This document shows positions 7,803-15,586 of a stretch of DNA of 24,780 nt, piece after piece. Below the pieces are notes generated by a model. It had not been told where the DNA came from and made no database searches. It worked only from the letters and a program-made list of their open reading frames with translations. The position numbers were made by a program, and so were the translations under genes. Position 1 is the stretch's first letter. Each line of letters opens with the position of its first letter. This DNA is from JANNRA01 sp031401035 (GTDB lineage: Bacteria > Desulfobacterota > Binatia > HRBIN30 > CADEER01): positions 1 to 24,780 of the forward strand of contig JANNRA010000104.1 in assembly GCA_031401035.1 (NCBI GenBank), given 5' to 3'.

Positions 7803-9005
7803 TCACGCGCGCCGCACCTCCCGCACCACCGCGTCGAGGCGGTCGGCGAAGGCGTCGAGCGAGAAGTGCGCCGCCACCCGCGCACGTCCGGCGGCGCCGA
7901 GGCGGTCGGCGCGGTCGGGATCGGTGACCAGCGTCTGCAGGGCGGCGGCGAAGGCCGCGGCAGTCGGTGGGCGCAGGAACCCGGTGGCGCCGTCGACGAC
8001 GGTCTCGGTCGGGCCGCCGGCGTCGGCGGCGAGGACCGGCCGGCCGGCGGCCATGGCCTCGATCGGCACGTAGCCGAAGTGTTCTTGCGGCGGCGTGAAC
8101 ACGACACAGCGCGCGCCGGCGTAGAGGGTGCGCAGGGTGGGGTCGTCGGGCGAGCGACGCAGCTCGACCTGGTCGGCAAGGCCGCGCGCCGCGGCCCCCC
8201 CCGCCAGCGCATCGACCGCCGTGCGGCAGGCGTCGAGGCGGGCGTCGAAGCCGCCGGCGAAGACCAGGCGCAGGCGCCGGAAGATCGAGTCCGGCACCTG
8301 ACCGCGCAGGGCGACAAAGGCGTCGAGCGCCAGCGGCAGGTTCTTCTCCGGCACGAAGCGGCTGACGACCAGGATGGTGTGCGAGGCGCTCGGTGGCGCC
8401 GCAGCGGTGGCGAAGTCCGCCAGGTCGATGCCCGGGTGCAACACCTCCGGTTTGCGGCGTAGGGCGGGGAAGACGCGCCGGAAGGCGGCGGCGGTGAAGG
8501 CGCTGTTGACCAGCAGGCGGTCGGCGGCCTCGAGGCCCGCCCGCTCCCAGCGGTCGAGCGGCCGCCGATACCAGCGATACCAGCCGCGTCGCGGCGGCGT
8601 CAGCAGCGCGTCCGGGTAATGGCCGTAGAACACGATCGGCGCCGGCGTCAGGCGGCGCAGCCGCGGCACCGCCTGCGCCGCGACGTCGCAGAGGACGACA
8701 TCGATGCGGCCGTCGCGCCGCGCGCCGCGTCCGGCGGCGAGCAGGCGCGCCAGCGCCAGCGGCAGGCGCAGGCGGCCGGTCAGGTGCAGCGGCAGGCGGG
8801 CGCCGTGCACGCGCACGGCGACGCGGCCGTCGCGTGTCGCCGCGAAGCTGTGCGCCGGGTCGTGCCGGGCGACGTGCACGGTGACGTCGTGGCCGCGCGC
8901 GCGCAGCGCCAGCGCGGCGTCGATGATCAGCCGCTCACCGCCGCCGATGCCGAGCTCGGGGTGGAGGATGGCGATGCGCAGCGGGCGGGCACCGGCGCCG
9001 CTCAC
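7803..9005 (-). CDS. ALG2-like GT4 mannosyltransferase
   Basis: This is a 400-residue GT4 (GT-B fold) glycosyltransferase with strong eukaryotic ALG2 signatures. These are HPELGIGGGERL at about 15-26, FYGHYPDALLT at 126-136 (eukaryotic ALG2 has FYCHFPD), LVNSAFTAAAF at 165-175, SRFVPEKNL at 215-223 (cf. the ALG2 motif NRYERKKN), AGGFD at 250-254, and QEHFGYVPIEAM at 307-318 containing the E-x7-E pair Glu308/Glu316. Eukaryotic ALG2 adds two mannoses (alpha-1,3 and alpha-1,6) to Man1GlcNAc2-PP-dolichol at the cytosolic membrane face. The matching step on undecaprenyl-PP is inferred here. Its GTG start overlaps the stop of the ALG1-like gene (GTGA), indicating translational coupling. Sugar specificity cannot be fixed from sequence, and a polysaccharide transferase is the alternative. 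Confidence 0.87.
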   Translation of the reverse strand: MSGAGARPLRIAILHPELGIGGGERLIIDAALALRARGHDVTVHVARHDPAHSFAATRDGRVAVRVHGARLPLHLTGRLRLPLALARLLAAGRGARRDGRIDVVLCDVAAQAVPRLRRLTPAPIVFYGHYPDALLTPPRRGWYRWYRRPLDRWERAGLEAADRLLVNSAFTAAAFRRVFPALRRKPEVLHPGIDLADFATAAAPPSASHTILVVSRFVPEKNLPLALDAFVALRGQVPDSIFRRLRLVFAGGFDARLDACRTAVDALAGGAAARGLADQVELRRSPDDPTLRTLYAGARCVVFTPPQEHFGYVPIEAMAAGRPVLAADAGGPTETVVDGATGFLRPPTAAAFAAALQTLVTDPDRADRLGAAGRARVAAHFSLDAFADRLDAVVREVRRA

Positions 9006-10255
9006 CGCGTCGCCTCCGCCAGCAGCAGCGGCGCGGCGCTGGCGCGCCAGGCATCCTCCCAGCGGGGCCCGTCCGCTTCATCGAGCGCGCCGGCGCGCAG
9101 CCGGGCGAGGGCGGCGCCGGCGGGCTCACCGAGGAGCTCGTCGAGGGTCGCGGCGAGGCCGGCGGCGTCGACGAACAGGCGGGCCGTCACGTCCGGCCGC
9201 ACCATTTCTCGCAGGCAGCCGCCGTCATCGAGCGCGCACACCGGCAGGCCGGCGCCGAACATGTCGGCGATCTTCATCGGCAGGTCGAGCCCGGACGCAG
9301 AGCGATGCAGGCAGAGGCCGAGGTCGGCGGCGGCGAGGGCGTCCGGGTAGGTGTCGGCGGCCAGCCAGGTGGTGCGCACGGCGATGCGGGTGAGCGGCAG
9401 CGCCGCCAGACGCGCCGCCACCGCGTCGCGCCGCGGCCCGGCGCCGGTGAGCAGCAGCAGCAGGCGTGCGGCGCCGCCGCGCGCGGCGAGGCGCGCGTCG
9501 CAGTCCGGCAGTGCCGTCTGCAGGAGGTCGAAGTCGTCGTCGGCGCTCCAGCCGCTTGGCGCGATGAGCACGGACGGGCGGGCGCCGGCGCCGTCCCATC
9601 CGTGTTGGCGCGCCAGCGCGGCGGCGGCCGCGTCGCGCGCCGCCGCCGCGAGCGGTGTGAAGCGGCGGGCCGGGCGATCGGGCAGGACGACGGCGTCGAT
9701 GCCCCAGTCCGCCGCCAGGGCGGCGCGCATGGCGCGCGAGACGCAGAGGTGCGCGGCGGCGCGACGGCCGCCGCGCTGCTCGAGTATCGCGGCCAGACGT
9801 ACCGCTGGATGACCGGCGCCGAGGCGCAGGGCGAGGAGGGTATGGCCGAGGTTGTGCCAGTCGAGCACCAGGCGGGCGCCCTGCCGCCGTGCCGCGCGCT
9901 GGGCGACGGCGAGGGTCGGCAGGGCGGGCGGCGTCTGCGCCAGGATGACGTCCGGCGCGGCCGTGTCGAGCGCCGCCGCCAGCGCGCCGGCCTGGGCGAC
10001 GGCGCGGCGCGTCGCCGCGATCAGGTAGGCGACGCCGGCGCCGGACCCTGGTGCCGAGGGGGCGCCGATGGCGTGCACGCGGATGGCCGCGTGCGCGCGC
10101 ACCGCCGCGCAGGGCTCGCTGCCGGCGAGGCCGATGAGGACCACCGCGGCACCGGCGTCGGCGAGGGCCAGCGCGTGGTACTGCATGCGTGGGCTGCGGC
10201 CGAGATCGCCGAGCACGATGACGGCGACGCGTGTGGCGCGGCTGGAGATTTGCAC
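9002..10255 (-). CDS. ALG1-like GT33 beta-1,4-mannosyltransferase
   Basis: This is a 417-residue protein carrying the complete set of ALG1 (GT33) hallmarks: VLGDLGRSPRMQYHALALA at 14-32, AQTPPALPTL at 106-115, DWHNLGHTLLAL at 132-143, PSGWSADDDFDLL at 233-245, and SASGLDLPMKIADMFGAGLP at 319-338. In eukaryotes ALG1 transfers the first beta-1,4-mannose from GDP-Man to GlcNAc2-PP-dolichol. The eukaryotic N-terminal membrane anchor is absent, since motif 1 begins at residue 14. The GTG at 10255 is chosen because it lies just before motif 1 with GGGAG upstream and a plausible promoter. It is first in an operon with the ALG2-like and PglK-like genes. The family assignment is firm; the acceptor lipid and sugars are inferred. 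Confidence 0.9.
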   Translation of the reverse strand: MQISSRATRVAVIVLGDLGRSPRMQYHALALADAGAAVVLIGLAGSEPCAAVRAHAAIRVHAIGAPSAPGSGAGVAYLIAATRRAVAQAGALAAALDTAAPDVILAQTPPALPTLAVAQRAARRQGARLVLDWHNLGHTLLALRLGAGHPAVRLAAILEQRGGRRAAAHLCVSRAMRAALAADWGIDAVVLPDRPARRFTPLAAAARDAAAAALARQHGWDGAGARPSVLIAPSGWSADDDFDLLQTALPDCDARLAARGGAARLLLLLTGAGPRRDAVAARLAALPLTRIAVRTTWLAADTYPDALAAADLGLCLHRSASGLDLPMKIADMFGAGLPVCALDDGGCLREMVRPDVTARLFVDAAGLAATLDELLGEPAGAALARLRAGALDEADGPRWEDAWRASAAPLLLAEATR

Positions 10256-10269
10256 GGCTCCCGCCGAGG

Positions 10270-10299
10270 TGGATACGCTCCGCCATCGGCGGCCGTCAA
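10270..10299 (-). promoter_or_regulatory. Putative promoter of the ALG1-ALG2-flippase operon
   Basis: Reading the minus strand, TTGACG (10299-10294), an 18-base spacer and TATCCA (10275-10270) give a start point about eight bases before the GTG at 10255. The divergent region also holds two small palindromes, 10280-10292 and 10302-10315, which could be operator sites shared with the murG-like gene. Confidence 0.45.
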
Positions 10300-10347
10300 C
10301 CGGACCGCACGGTCCTTGTCGCACGCGCTTGGCCGCACGACCCTCTG

Positions 10348-11505
10348 ATGACTCAGGTCCCGTCCCCTCGCCGCCTCGCTCTCGCTGCCGGCGGTACCGC
10401 CGGCCATGTGACCCCGGCGTTGGCGGTGGCGCAGGCGTACCGGGCGCGCTGCCCGGGCACCGAGGTGCTCTTCCTCGGCAGCGCGACGGGGTTCGAGGCG
10501 CGCCTGGTGGCGGCGCACGGCTTCGCCTTCGCGACGTTGTCGGCGGCGCCGCTGCACGGCGTCGGCACGGCGCGGCGGCTGCTGGCGCTGGCACAGCTGG
10601 CGGGCGGCGTGCGGCAGGCGCGGCGGGCGTTGGCCTCGGCGCGGATCGAGGTGGTGATCGGCTTCGGCGGCTACGCCTCGGCGGGTGCGATGCTCGGCGC
10701 CCGCAGCCGCGGCCTGGCCACCGTCGTGCACGAGGCGAACGCGCGACCGGGCCTCGCCAATCGCCTACTCGGCCGCGTCGTCGATCGCGTCTGCATCGCC
10801 TGGCCGGCGGCGGCCGCGTCGTTCCCCGATGCGGCGCGCCTGCGCCACACCGGCATGCCGGTACGGCAGGTGATGGCGGCCCTCGCCACCGCGCAGCGCC
10901 AACCACCGCCGCCCGGCCGGCTGCGCCTGCTGGTGTGCGGCGGCTCGCAGGGATCGGCCTTCCTCAACCGTCACATGCCGGCGCTGGCGGCGGCATTGCG
11001 CGCCGCCGGGGTTGCGGTCGAGGTCTGGCACCAGTGCGGGCGTCACGCGACCGATGCGGTCGCCGCGGGCTACGCAGCGTGCGGCGTGACGGCGCGCGTC
11101 GACGCACACGTCGAGGACATGGCGGCGGCGTACCTGTGGGCAGATGCCGCGATCGCCTGTGCCGGCGCCGCGACGCTGGCCGAGCTCGCCGCGGCCGGGC
11201 TGCCGGCCCTATTGGTGCCGCTGGCCAGGGCGTCCGACGACCACCAGGCCGACAACGCGCACGCCTACGCCGCCGCCAGCGGCGCCGTCTGGGTGCGCGA
11301 GACCGCCTGGGACGCGGCGCGGCTGGCGGCGTTGCTGGCGCCGCTGGCGCGCGACGACGGGCTGTGGCGTGCCTGGTCGGTGGGCGCACGCCGGCTGGCG
11401 CGGCCGGAGGCGGCGGCGGCGCTGGTGGAAGTGTGCGAGGAGCTGCTGCGAGAGCGGGCGACCCGTGCCGGCGAATCGTCTCTCACCCGCCGCAGCGATG
11501 CGTGA
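10348..11505 (+). CDS. murG: MurG-family UDP-GlcNAc:lipid-PP transferase
   Basis: This is a 385-residue MurG-family GT28 enzyme of normal length. N-domain motifs are GGTAGHVTPALAVA near residue 15 (usual GGTGGH, here with Ala), GFGGYAS and HEANARPGLANRLL (usually HEQN). C-domain motifs are GGSQGSAFLN, the ADAAIACAGAATLAELAAAG loop and DDHQADNA. MurG adds GlcNAc to lipid I in peptidoglycan synthesis. MurG is also the homologue of the eukaryotic ALG14/ALG13 pair, which adds the second GlcNAc of the N-glycan precursor. The gene is embedded among ALG-like genes without dcw-cluster neighbours, so the second role is attractive. A genome-wide check for another murG would decide. It stands alone on the plus strand, divergent from the ALG1-like gene and convergent with the oligosaccharyltransferase gene. 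Confidence 0.9.
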   Translation: MTQVPSPRRLALAAGGTAGHVTPALAVAQAYRARCPGTEVLFLGSATGFEARLVAAHGFAFATLSAAPLHGVGTARRLLALAQLAGGVRQARRALASARIEVVIGFGGYASAGAMLGARSRGLATVVHEANARPGLANRLLGRVVDRVCIAWPAAAASFPDAARLRHTGMPVRQVMAALATAQRQPPPPGRLRLLVCGGSQGSAFLNRHMPALAAALRAAGVAVEVWHQCGRHATDAVAAGYAACGVTARVDAHVEDMAAAYLWADAAIACAGAATLAELAAAGLPALLVPLARASDDHQADNAHAYAAASGAVWVRETAWDAARLAALLAPLARDDGLWRAWSVGARRLARPEAAAALVEVCEELLRERATRAGESSLTRRSDA

Positions 11506-11506
11506 G

Positions 11507-11524
11507 GGCGGCCCCCCGGCCGCC
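11507..11524. terminator. GC hairpin between convergent genes
   Basis: A perfect 7-bp stem (11507-11513 with 11518-11524) around a CCCC loop lies in the 35-base gap between the stops of the murG-like and oligosaccharyltransferase genes. There is no T tract on either side, so it may be a bidirectional hairpin terminator of weak type. Confidence 0.45.
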
Positions 11525-11540
11525 TGGCTCTGAATCTGCT

Positions 11541-14126
11541 TCAGTTCGCCGGCCAGACGACGTCCCACAACGTCACTCGTTGACCCCAGGCGCCCTGCCG
11601 TTCAGCGCGCCTGCGGAAGTGGGTCAGGCCGCGGCCGTCGAGGTACATCAGGCGCACGTACAGCGAGGCGATGGCGGCCGGCGTGCCGACCAGTGCCCGC
11701 CCCGCGTCAGGGTCGAGCAGTACGGCCGGGCCGTCGCCGGCGCTGGTGACGGTCTCGACGCCGCCCGGCGTGGCGAGCAGCAGCAGCGAGGGGGCGACCT
11801 CGCTGACGACGCCGTCGCGCGCGACGGTGAGACGGGCGGCACGGGCGTCGGCGCCGCGCCAGGTCACCGCCTCGATGCGGCCGCCGCGCCCGTCGGCGCC
11901 GCCGACGGCGCAGCGGTGCCCGCCGTCGCTTGCCGCGCAGGCGACCCAATCGCGCGTCGTCAGCCCATCCGGCGCGGCGTCGGCAGCCGTCTCTGGTCGC
12001 CAGGCGGCGGAACGCCACCAACCGCCGAATCCCACCTGCTCGCTGCTCAGCGCCAGCACGGCCGGCGGCGGTGCGCAGTGCGTCGCCGCCAGCACCTCGG
12101 CGCGCGCCGCGGCGTCGAGGCCGCGGCTGGCGAGCAGGGCGTCGGCGCCGGCGCGGTCCTGCACGCTCAGCGCTGCGATCGCGTCGTAGGCGCCGCGCGC
12201 ATCGAGGCCGTGCCGCCGCAGGCGGGCGACGGCGCCGAAGTCGCCCTCGGGGTAGGGGCGCGCGTCGGAGCCGCAGTCGAGCATGCGCAGCAGACCGATG
12301 GCCTCCAATTCGGACGGGGCGAGTTGTACGCGGGCGATCCAATGCGGCGCCGGCGTGCGCAGCGTGCCGCCGTCGGCGCTGACCCGCCGCTCGGCCAGGT
12401 ACTTGATCCAATAGCCGTAGTCCCACCATGCGGTGACGATGGTGTCGGCCGGGCTCGTCGCGCGCAGGGGCTCGAGGGCGTCGACCCAGCCGCGGTCGAG
12501 CAGCGGCAGGTAGTGGACGGCGCGCGCGTGGCCGATGCGCACCGGCAGCGCCAGCAGCAGCAGCGCGGCGAGGCCGCCGAGGATCGCCGGCAGGCGCCCG
12601 GCGCCGAGCCAGTCGCGCGCCTCGCCCTCCACCCAGTCGGCGACGCGGCCGATAGCCACGCCGCAGGCGAGGCCGAAGGGCGCCGCCAGGACCAGGATGA
12701 AGCGCGTCGCTTCGTACGCCAGCAGCAGCGCCGCCAGTAGCCACACCGCGACCAGCAGGCCGGCGCCGGCGTCGGTGGCGTCGTCCGCATCGCCCTCGCG
12801 CACCTGCACCACCACCGCCGCCAGCAGCGGCAGCCCCAGCAGGCCGACCAGCACGGCGCGGTCGAGGCCGGCGGCGCCGAGCAGGTAGCGGTAGAGCAGC
12901 GTCGCGCCGATGAGCACCGCGAAGTGGCCGACGCGCCAGTCGTGGCGCGGCAGCAGAGCCAGCAACATGCCCAGCCAGCCGGCGAGGAAGAGCATGGCGC
13001 CGTAGGACTGCGCCGCGATCGCGCCGAGCGTCGGCACTGCCAGCTCGCTGACCAGGGCGAGTGCCGACGGCCACTCGTCTGGCGCAACTGTCGACGCGGC
13101 CGCAGGCCCGACGAGGCCGCGCAGCCAGCCGAGGGCGTGCGGATCGGCGCCGACGGCGGCCGTGACGACCGCCGCGGCGGCGACACAGGCGATCCCGACC
13201 AGCGCCGCCGCCTGCGCCTCGGGCGCGCGCCAGGCGCGCCAGTCGCCGTGCCGCGCCAACCAGCGCACGGCGTGCAGCGCCGATGCCGCGGCGAGCCCGG
13301 CGAGAAGGGCGGCGAAGCCGAACGTCCAGCCGCGCCAGACGGCGGCGTGCAGGCCGGCGACGGCGCCGGCGGCGAGGCCGCCGGCGAGCTGCGCCGGACG
13401 CCCGCGCGCCAGCAGGCCGGTGAGCGCGGCCCAGGTCATGTAGAGCGGCAGGACGACATTCCACGCATCGTTGTCGGCGCCCAGGCTGCGCCCGAGCAGC
13501 AGCGGATGCAGGCTGCAGACCAACGCGGCGCCGGCGCCGCCCCACGGCCCGGCCAGGCGGCGGCCGATGGCAAACGCCGGCAGGACGCCGAGGACGCCGA
13601 GCAGCACTGGCACCAGATAGGCGCTGGCGGCGAGGGGAAAGTCGGCATCGATCGCCGTTGCGACGCGGTGCACGGCGACGATGGCGAGGGTGTGCGGCGA
13701 GCCGGCGTACAGCATGCGCAGGCCAACCGGCGCCAAGGTCAGCGCGTCGCGGCACACGCCGGCGTCGCGCGCATCGCACTCCGAACCGTGCCGCAGGATG
13801 TTGCGGGCGCCGCGCAACCAGGTGTAGCTGTCGAAGTCGCCGAGCAGCGGCCAGCGCCGCCCGGCGGCGTCTTCATACTGCAGCGCCGCGGTGACCCGCG
13901 CCGTCTCCGTTGCGACGTCGTCGGCGAAGCTCTGGCGATGGGCGGCGATCCAGCCGTCGAGCGCCGCCGTATCGCGCAGCCCCTGGCGCGTCGCGATCTG
14001 GCCGCGCACGCGCGCCTCGGCCTGCGCCGGCACGCTCGGCAGACCGAGCGGCAGCAGGCGGATCCAGGCGACCAGCGCCGCCGCCGCGAGCAGCAGCAGG
14101 GCGTCGCGGACACGGGCGCCGCGCAT
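11541..14126 (-). CDS. STT3/AglB/PglB-type oligosaccharyltransferase
   Basis: This is an 861-residue membrane enzyme predicted to transfer lipid-linked glycan to Asn in N-X-S/T sequons outside the cytoplasm. An N-terminal membrane segment is followed by the first acidic loop motif GDFDSYTWLR (Asp97/Asp99). The second acidic motif, LGADNDAWNVVLP, holds Asp218 and Asp220. Many hydrophobic segments follow up to about 530. The external-loop-5 motif LVSE ends in Glu361, and the conserved Arg motif ATRFILVLAAPF is at about 473-484. The catalytic-domain signature WWDYG is at 567-571, followed by DGGTLRTPAPHWIARVQLAP, laid out like eukaryotic STT3. Length matches AglB and is longer than Campylobacter PglB (about 710). 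The ATG at 14126 overlaps the stop of the upstream transferase (TGATG), so the two are coupled. All catalytic positions checked appear present. Confidence 0.95.
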   Translation of the reverse strand: MRGARVRDALLLLAAAALVAWIRLLPLGLPSVPAQAEARVRGQIATRQGLRDTAALDGWIAAHRQSFADDVATETARVTAALQYEDAAGRRWPLLGDFDSYTWLRGARNILRHGSECDARDAGVCRDALTLAPVGLRMLYAGSPHTLAIVAVHRVATAIDADFPLAASAYLVPVLLGVLGVLPAFAIGRRLAGPWGGAGAALVCSLHPLLLGRSLGADNDAWNVVLPLYMTWAALTGLLARGRPAQLAGGLAAGAVAGLHAAVWRGWTFGFAALLAGLAAASALHAVRWLARHGDWRAWRAPEAQAAALVGIACVAAAAVVTAAVGADPHALGWLRGLVGPAAASTVAPDEWPSALALVSELAVPTLGAIAAQSYGAMLFLAGWLGMLLALLPRHDWRVGHFAVLIGATLLYRYLLGAAGLDRAVLVGLLGLPLLAAVVVQVREGDADDATDAGAGLLVAVWLLAALLLAYEATRFILVLAAPFGLACGVAIGRVADWVEGEARDWLGAGRLPAILGGLAALLLLALPVRIGHARAVHYLPLLDRGWVDALEPLRATSPADTIVTAWWDYGYWIKYLAERRVSADGGTLRTPAPHWIARVQLAPSELEAIGLLRMLDCGSDARPYPEGDFGAVARLRRHGLDARGAYDAIAALSVQDRAGADALLASRGLDAAARAEVLAATHCAPPPAVLALSSEQVGFGGWWRSAAWRPETAADAAPDGLTTRDWVACAASDGGHRCAVGGADGRGGRIEAVTWRGADARAARLTVARDGVVSEVAPSLLLLATPGGVETVTSAGDGPAVLLDPDAGRALVGTPAAIASLYVRLMYLDGRGLTHFRRRAERQGAWGQRVTLWDVVWPAN

Positions 14127-15160
14127 CAGGGTCGGCGGTAGCCGAGGCGGCGCAACGCCAGCCAGGCGACGAGCACGACGCCGGCGACCAGCGCGACGTT
14201 GCCCGGACCGCGCGCGCTCATGGCCAGGAAGGCCAGAGCGCCGAAGGCGACGCAGACGCCGTAGAGGAGGACCACGGCGCGGCGTTCGGTCATGCCGAGG
14301 GCGAGCAGGCGGTGATGGATGTGCTGGCGATCGGCGCGCACCACCGAGGCCAGTCCGGCGACCACGGCGCGGCGCACGATGGTCACCGTGGTCTCGAGAA
14401 TCGGCAGGCCGAGGGCGAGGACGGGCACCAGCACGACGACGGCGGTGGGGCCCTTCTGCAGCGCCTGGATCGACAGCAGCGACAGCAGGTAGCCGAGCAG
14501 CAGGCTGCCGGCGTCGCCGAGGTGGATCGACGCCGGCGCGAAGTTGAAGCGGAGAAAGCCGACCAGGGCGCCGGCGAGGGCGCTCGCCATCAGCGCCGCG
14601 TCCGGTCGCTGCTCGGCCAACGCCACCAGGAACAGCGTCACGGCGGCGATCAGTCCGGTGCCGGCCGCCAGGCCGTCGAGCCCGTCGATGAGGTTGAAGG
14701 CGTTGGTGACCGCGACGATCCAGGCGACGGCGAGCAGCGGCCCGGCGGCCCCGAGCCAGACGACGCCGCCGGTGAACGGGTTGGTCAGCGCCGCGATTCC
14801 GTAGCCGCCGTACACGGCGACGACCGCCGCCAGGGTCTGGCCGACGAGTTTCGTTGCCGGCGTGAGACCGCGCAGGTCGTCGACGATTCCCAGCGCCAGG
14901 ATCACCGTTGCGCCGGCGGCGAGCCAGCCGAGCTGCCAACCGGCGGCGGTCAGCGCTGCGGCGACGTCGAGGCCGACCACCTCGGCGAGGCACAGGGCGC
15001 CGGCGGTGGCGGCGAACAGCGCCACGCCGCCGAGGCGCGGCACCGCCGCGGCGCCGCGGTCAACGGCGCCGACGCGCCGTGCCAGGGCGCGCACGCGCGG
15101 CGTCAGCAGCAGCGCCAGCGCCGCGGCGCTGGCGAACAGCGCCGCGTAGCGCGACGCCAA
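14126..15160 (-). CDS. WecA-family polyprenyl-phosphate HexNAc-1-phosphate transferase
   Basis: This is a 344-residue polytopic enzyme of the WecA/TagO/MraY superfamily. It would attach the first sugar as HexNAc-1-phosphate to undecaprenyl phosphate at the inner membrane face. Motifs are PRLGG near 41-45, the Mg-binding GIVDDLRGL with Asp94-Asp95, NAFNLIDGLDGLAAG at 153-167, HLGDAGSLLLG at 213-223, and the cytosolic QHIHHRL at 279-285, which marks the WecA/TagO type. It has about ten membrane segments. This is the step performed by ALG7 in eukaryotes, and here it precedes the oligosaccharyltransferase in one operon. The TTG at 15160 is the only start that keeps the first membrane helix. It follows the in-frame TGA of the previous gene with no gap, so reinitiation is likely. 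Confidence 0.92.
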   Translation of the reverse strand: MASRYAALFASAAALALLLTPRVRALARRVGAVDRGAAAVPRLGGVALFAATAGALCLAEVVGLDVAAALTAAGWQLGWLAAGATVILALGIVDDLRGLTPATKLVGQTLAAVVAVYGGYGIAALTNPFTGGVVWLGAAGPLLAVAWIVAVTNAFNLIDGLDGLAAGTGLIAAVTLFLVALAEQRPDAALMASALAGALVGFLRFNFAPASIHLGDAGSLLLGYLLSLLSIQALQKGPTAVVVLVPVLALGLPILETTVTIVRRAVVAGLASVVRADRQHIHHRLLALGMTERRAVVLLYGVCVAFGALAFLAMSARGPGNVALVAGVVLVAWLALRRLGYRRP

Positions 15161-15526
15161 TCAGCGCCGCCGCGCCCGCCAGGCACCGATCGCGCCGAGC
15201 GCCAGCGCCGCGGCGGCGAGCCCGGTCGGGCCGATGGTCGGCGCGCCGAACGCGGCGGCGGCGGCGCTGCACTGCGGCACCTCCGCACATGAGCTGTTGA
15301 CGGCGAGGCCGCTGTCGCACGTGGCGTTCATCGCTTGGGCCAAGCACTCATCCTCGACCGCGCCGCAATCGGCACCGGTGCCCTGGGCACAGACCGGCGG
15401 CCGTCCGGCGCAGGCGCAGTAGCAGCAGTCGTTCGGCCCCGCTCCACCCGCTAGCGTCAGGTGCGGCCAGACCAGCGCCCCGCTGCTGAGCAGCACCGCC
15501 AATCCCCAACTGATCGATCGTCGCAT
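15161..15526 (-). CDS. Small secreted Cys-rich protein with sequons and a C-terminal sorting-like tail
   Basis: No named family was recognised. It is a 121-residue protein with a signal peptide (about 1-28, MRRS then a hydrophobic core), then ten cysteines between residues 34 and 86. The tail at 95-121 (PTIGPTGL, a hydrophobic helix, then WRARRR) resembles PEP/IPTL/MYXO-CTERM sorting signals, so the mature protein is likely displayed or anchored at the surface. It contains two N-X-S/T sequons, N67-A-T and N77-S-S, without an acidic residue at -2. It is the first gene of the operon with the HexNAc-1-P transferase and oligosaccharyltransferase, which makes it a candidate glycosylation substrate. 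The ATG at 15526 has an excellent SD (GGGGAGGT); a GTG at 15532 would overlap it. Confidence 0.8.
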   Translation of the reverse strand: MRRSISWGLAVLLSSGALVWPHLTLAGGAGPNDCCYCACAGRPPVCAQGTGADCGAVEDECLAQAMNATCDSGLAVNSSCAEVPQCSAAAAAFGAPTIGPTGLAAAALALGAIGAWRARRR

Positions 15527-15586
15527 GGTCACCTCCCCGGTTCTGGGCCGCGGCCACGTTGGTGGTGGATCGCGACCGTGGCTGTG

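Noticed and set aside
5915..8317. ABC transporter starting at 8317 as an 800-residue protein
   Set aside because: The first ~207 residues lie over the ALG2-like gene in another frame and have no ABC-like character; the tandem ATG at 7696/7693 gives the normal N-terminus.
5915..15526. Island as an ordinary O-antigen or capsule cluster
   Set aside because: No Wzx, Wzy, Wzz or nucleotide-sugar genes are visible and an STT3-type enzyme is present; not fully excluded because the genome outside the window is unseen.
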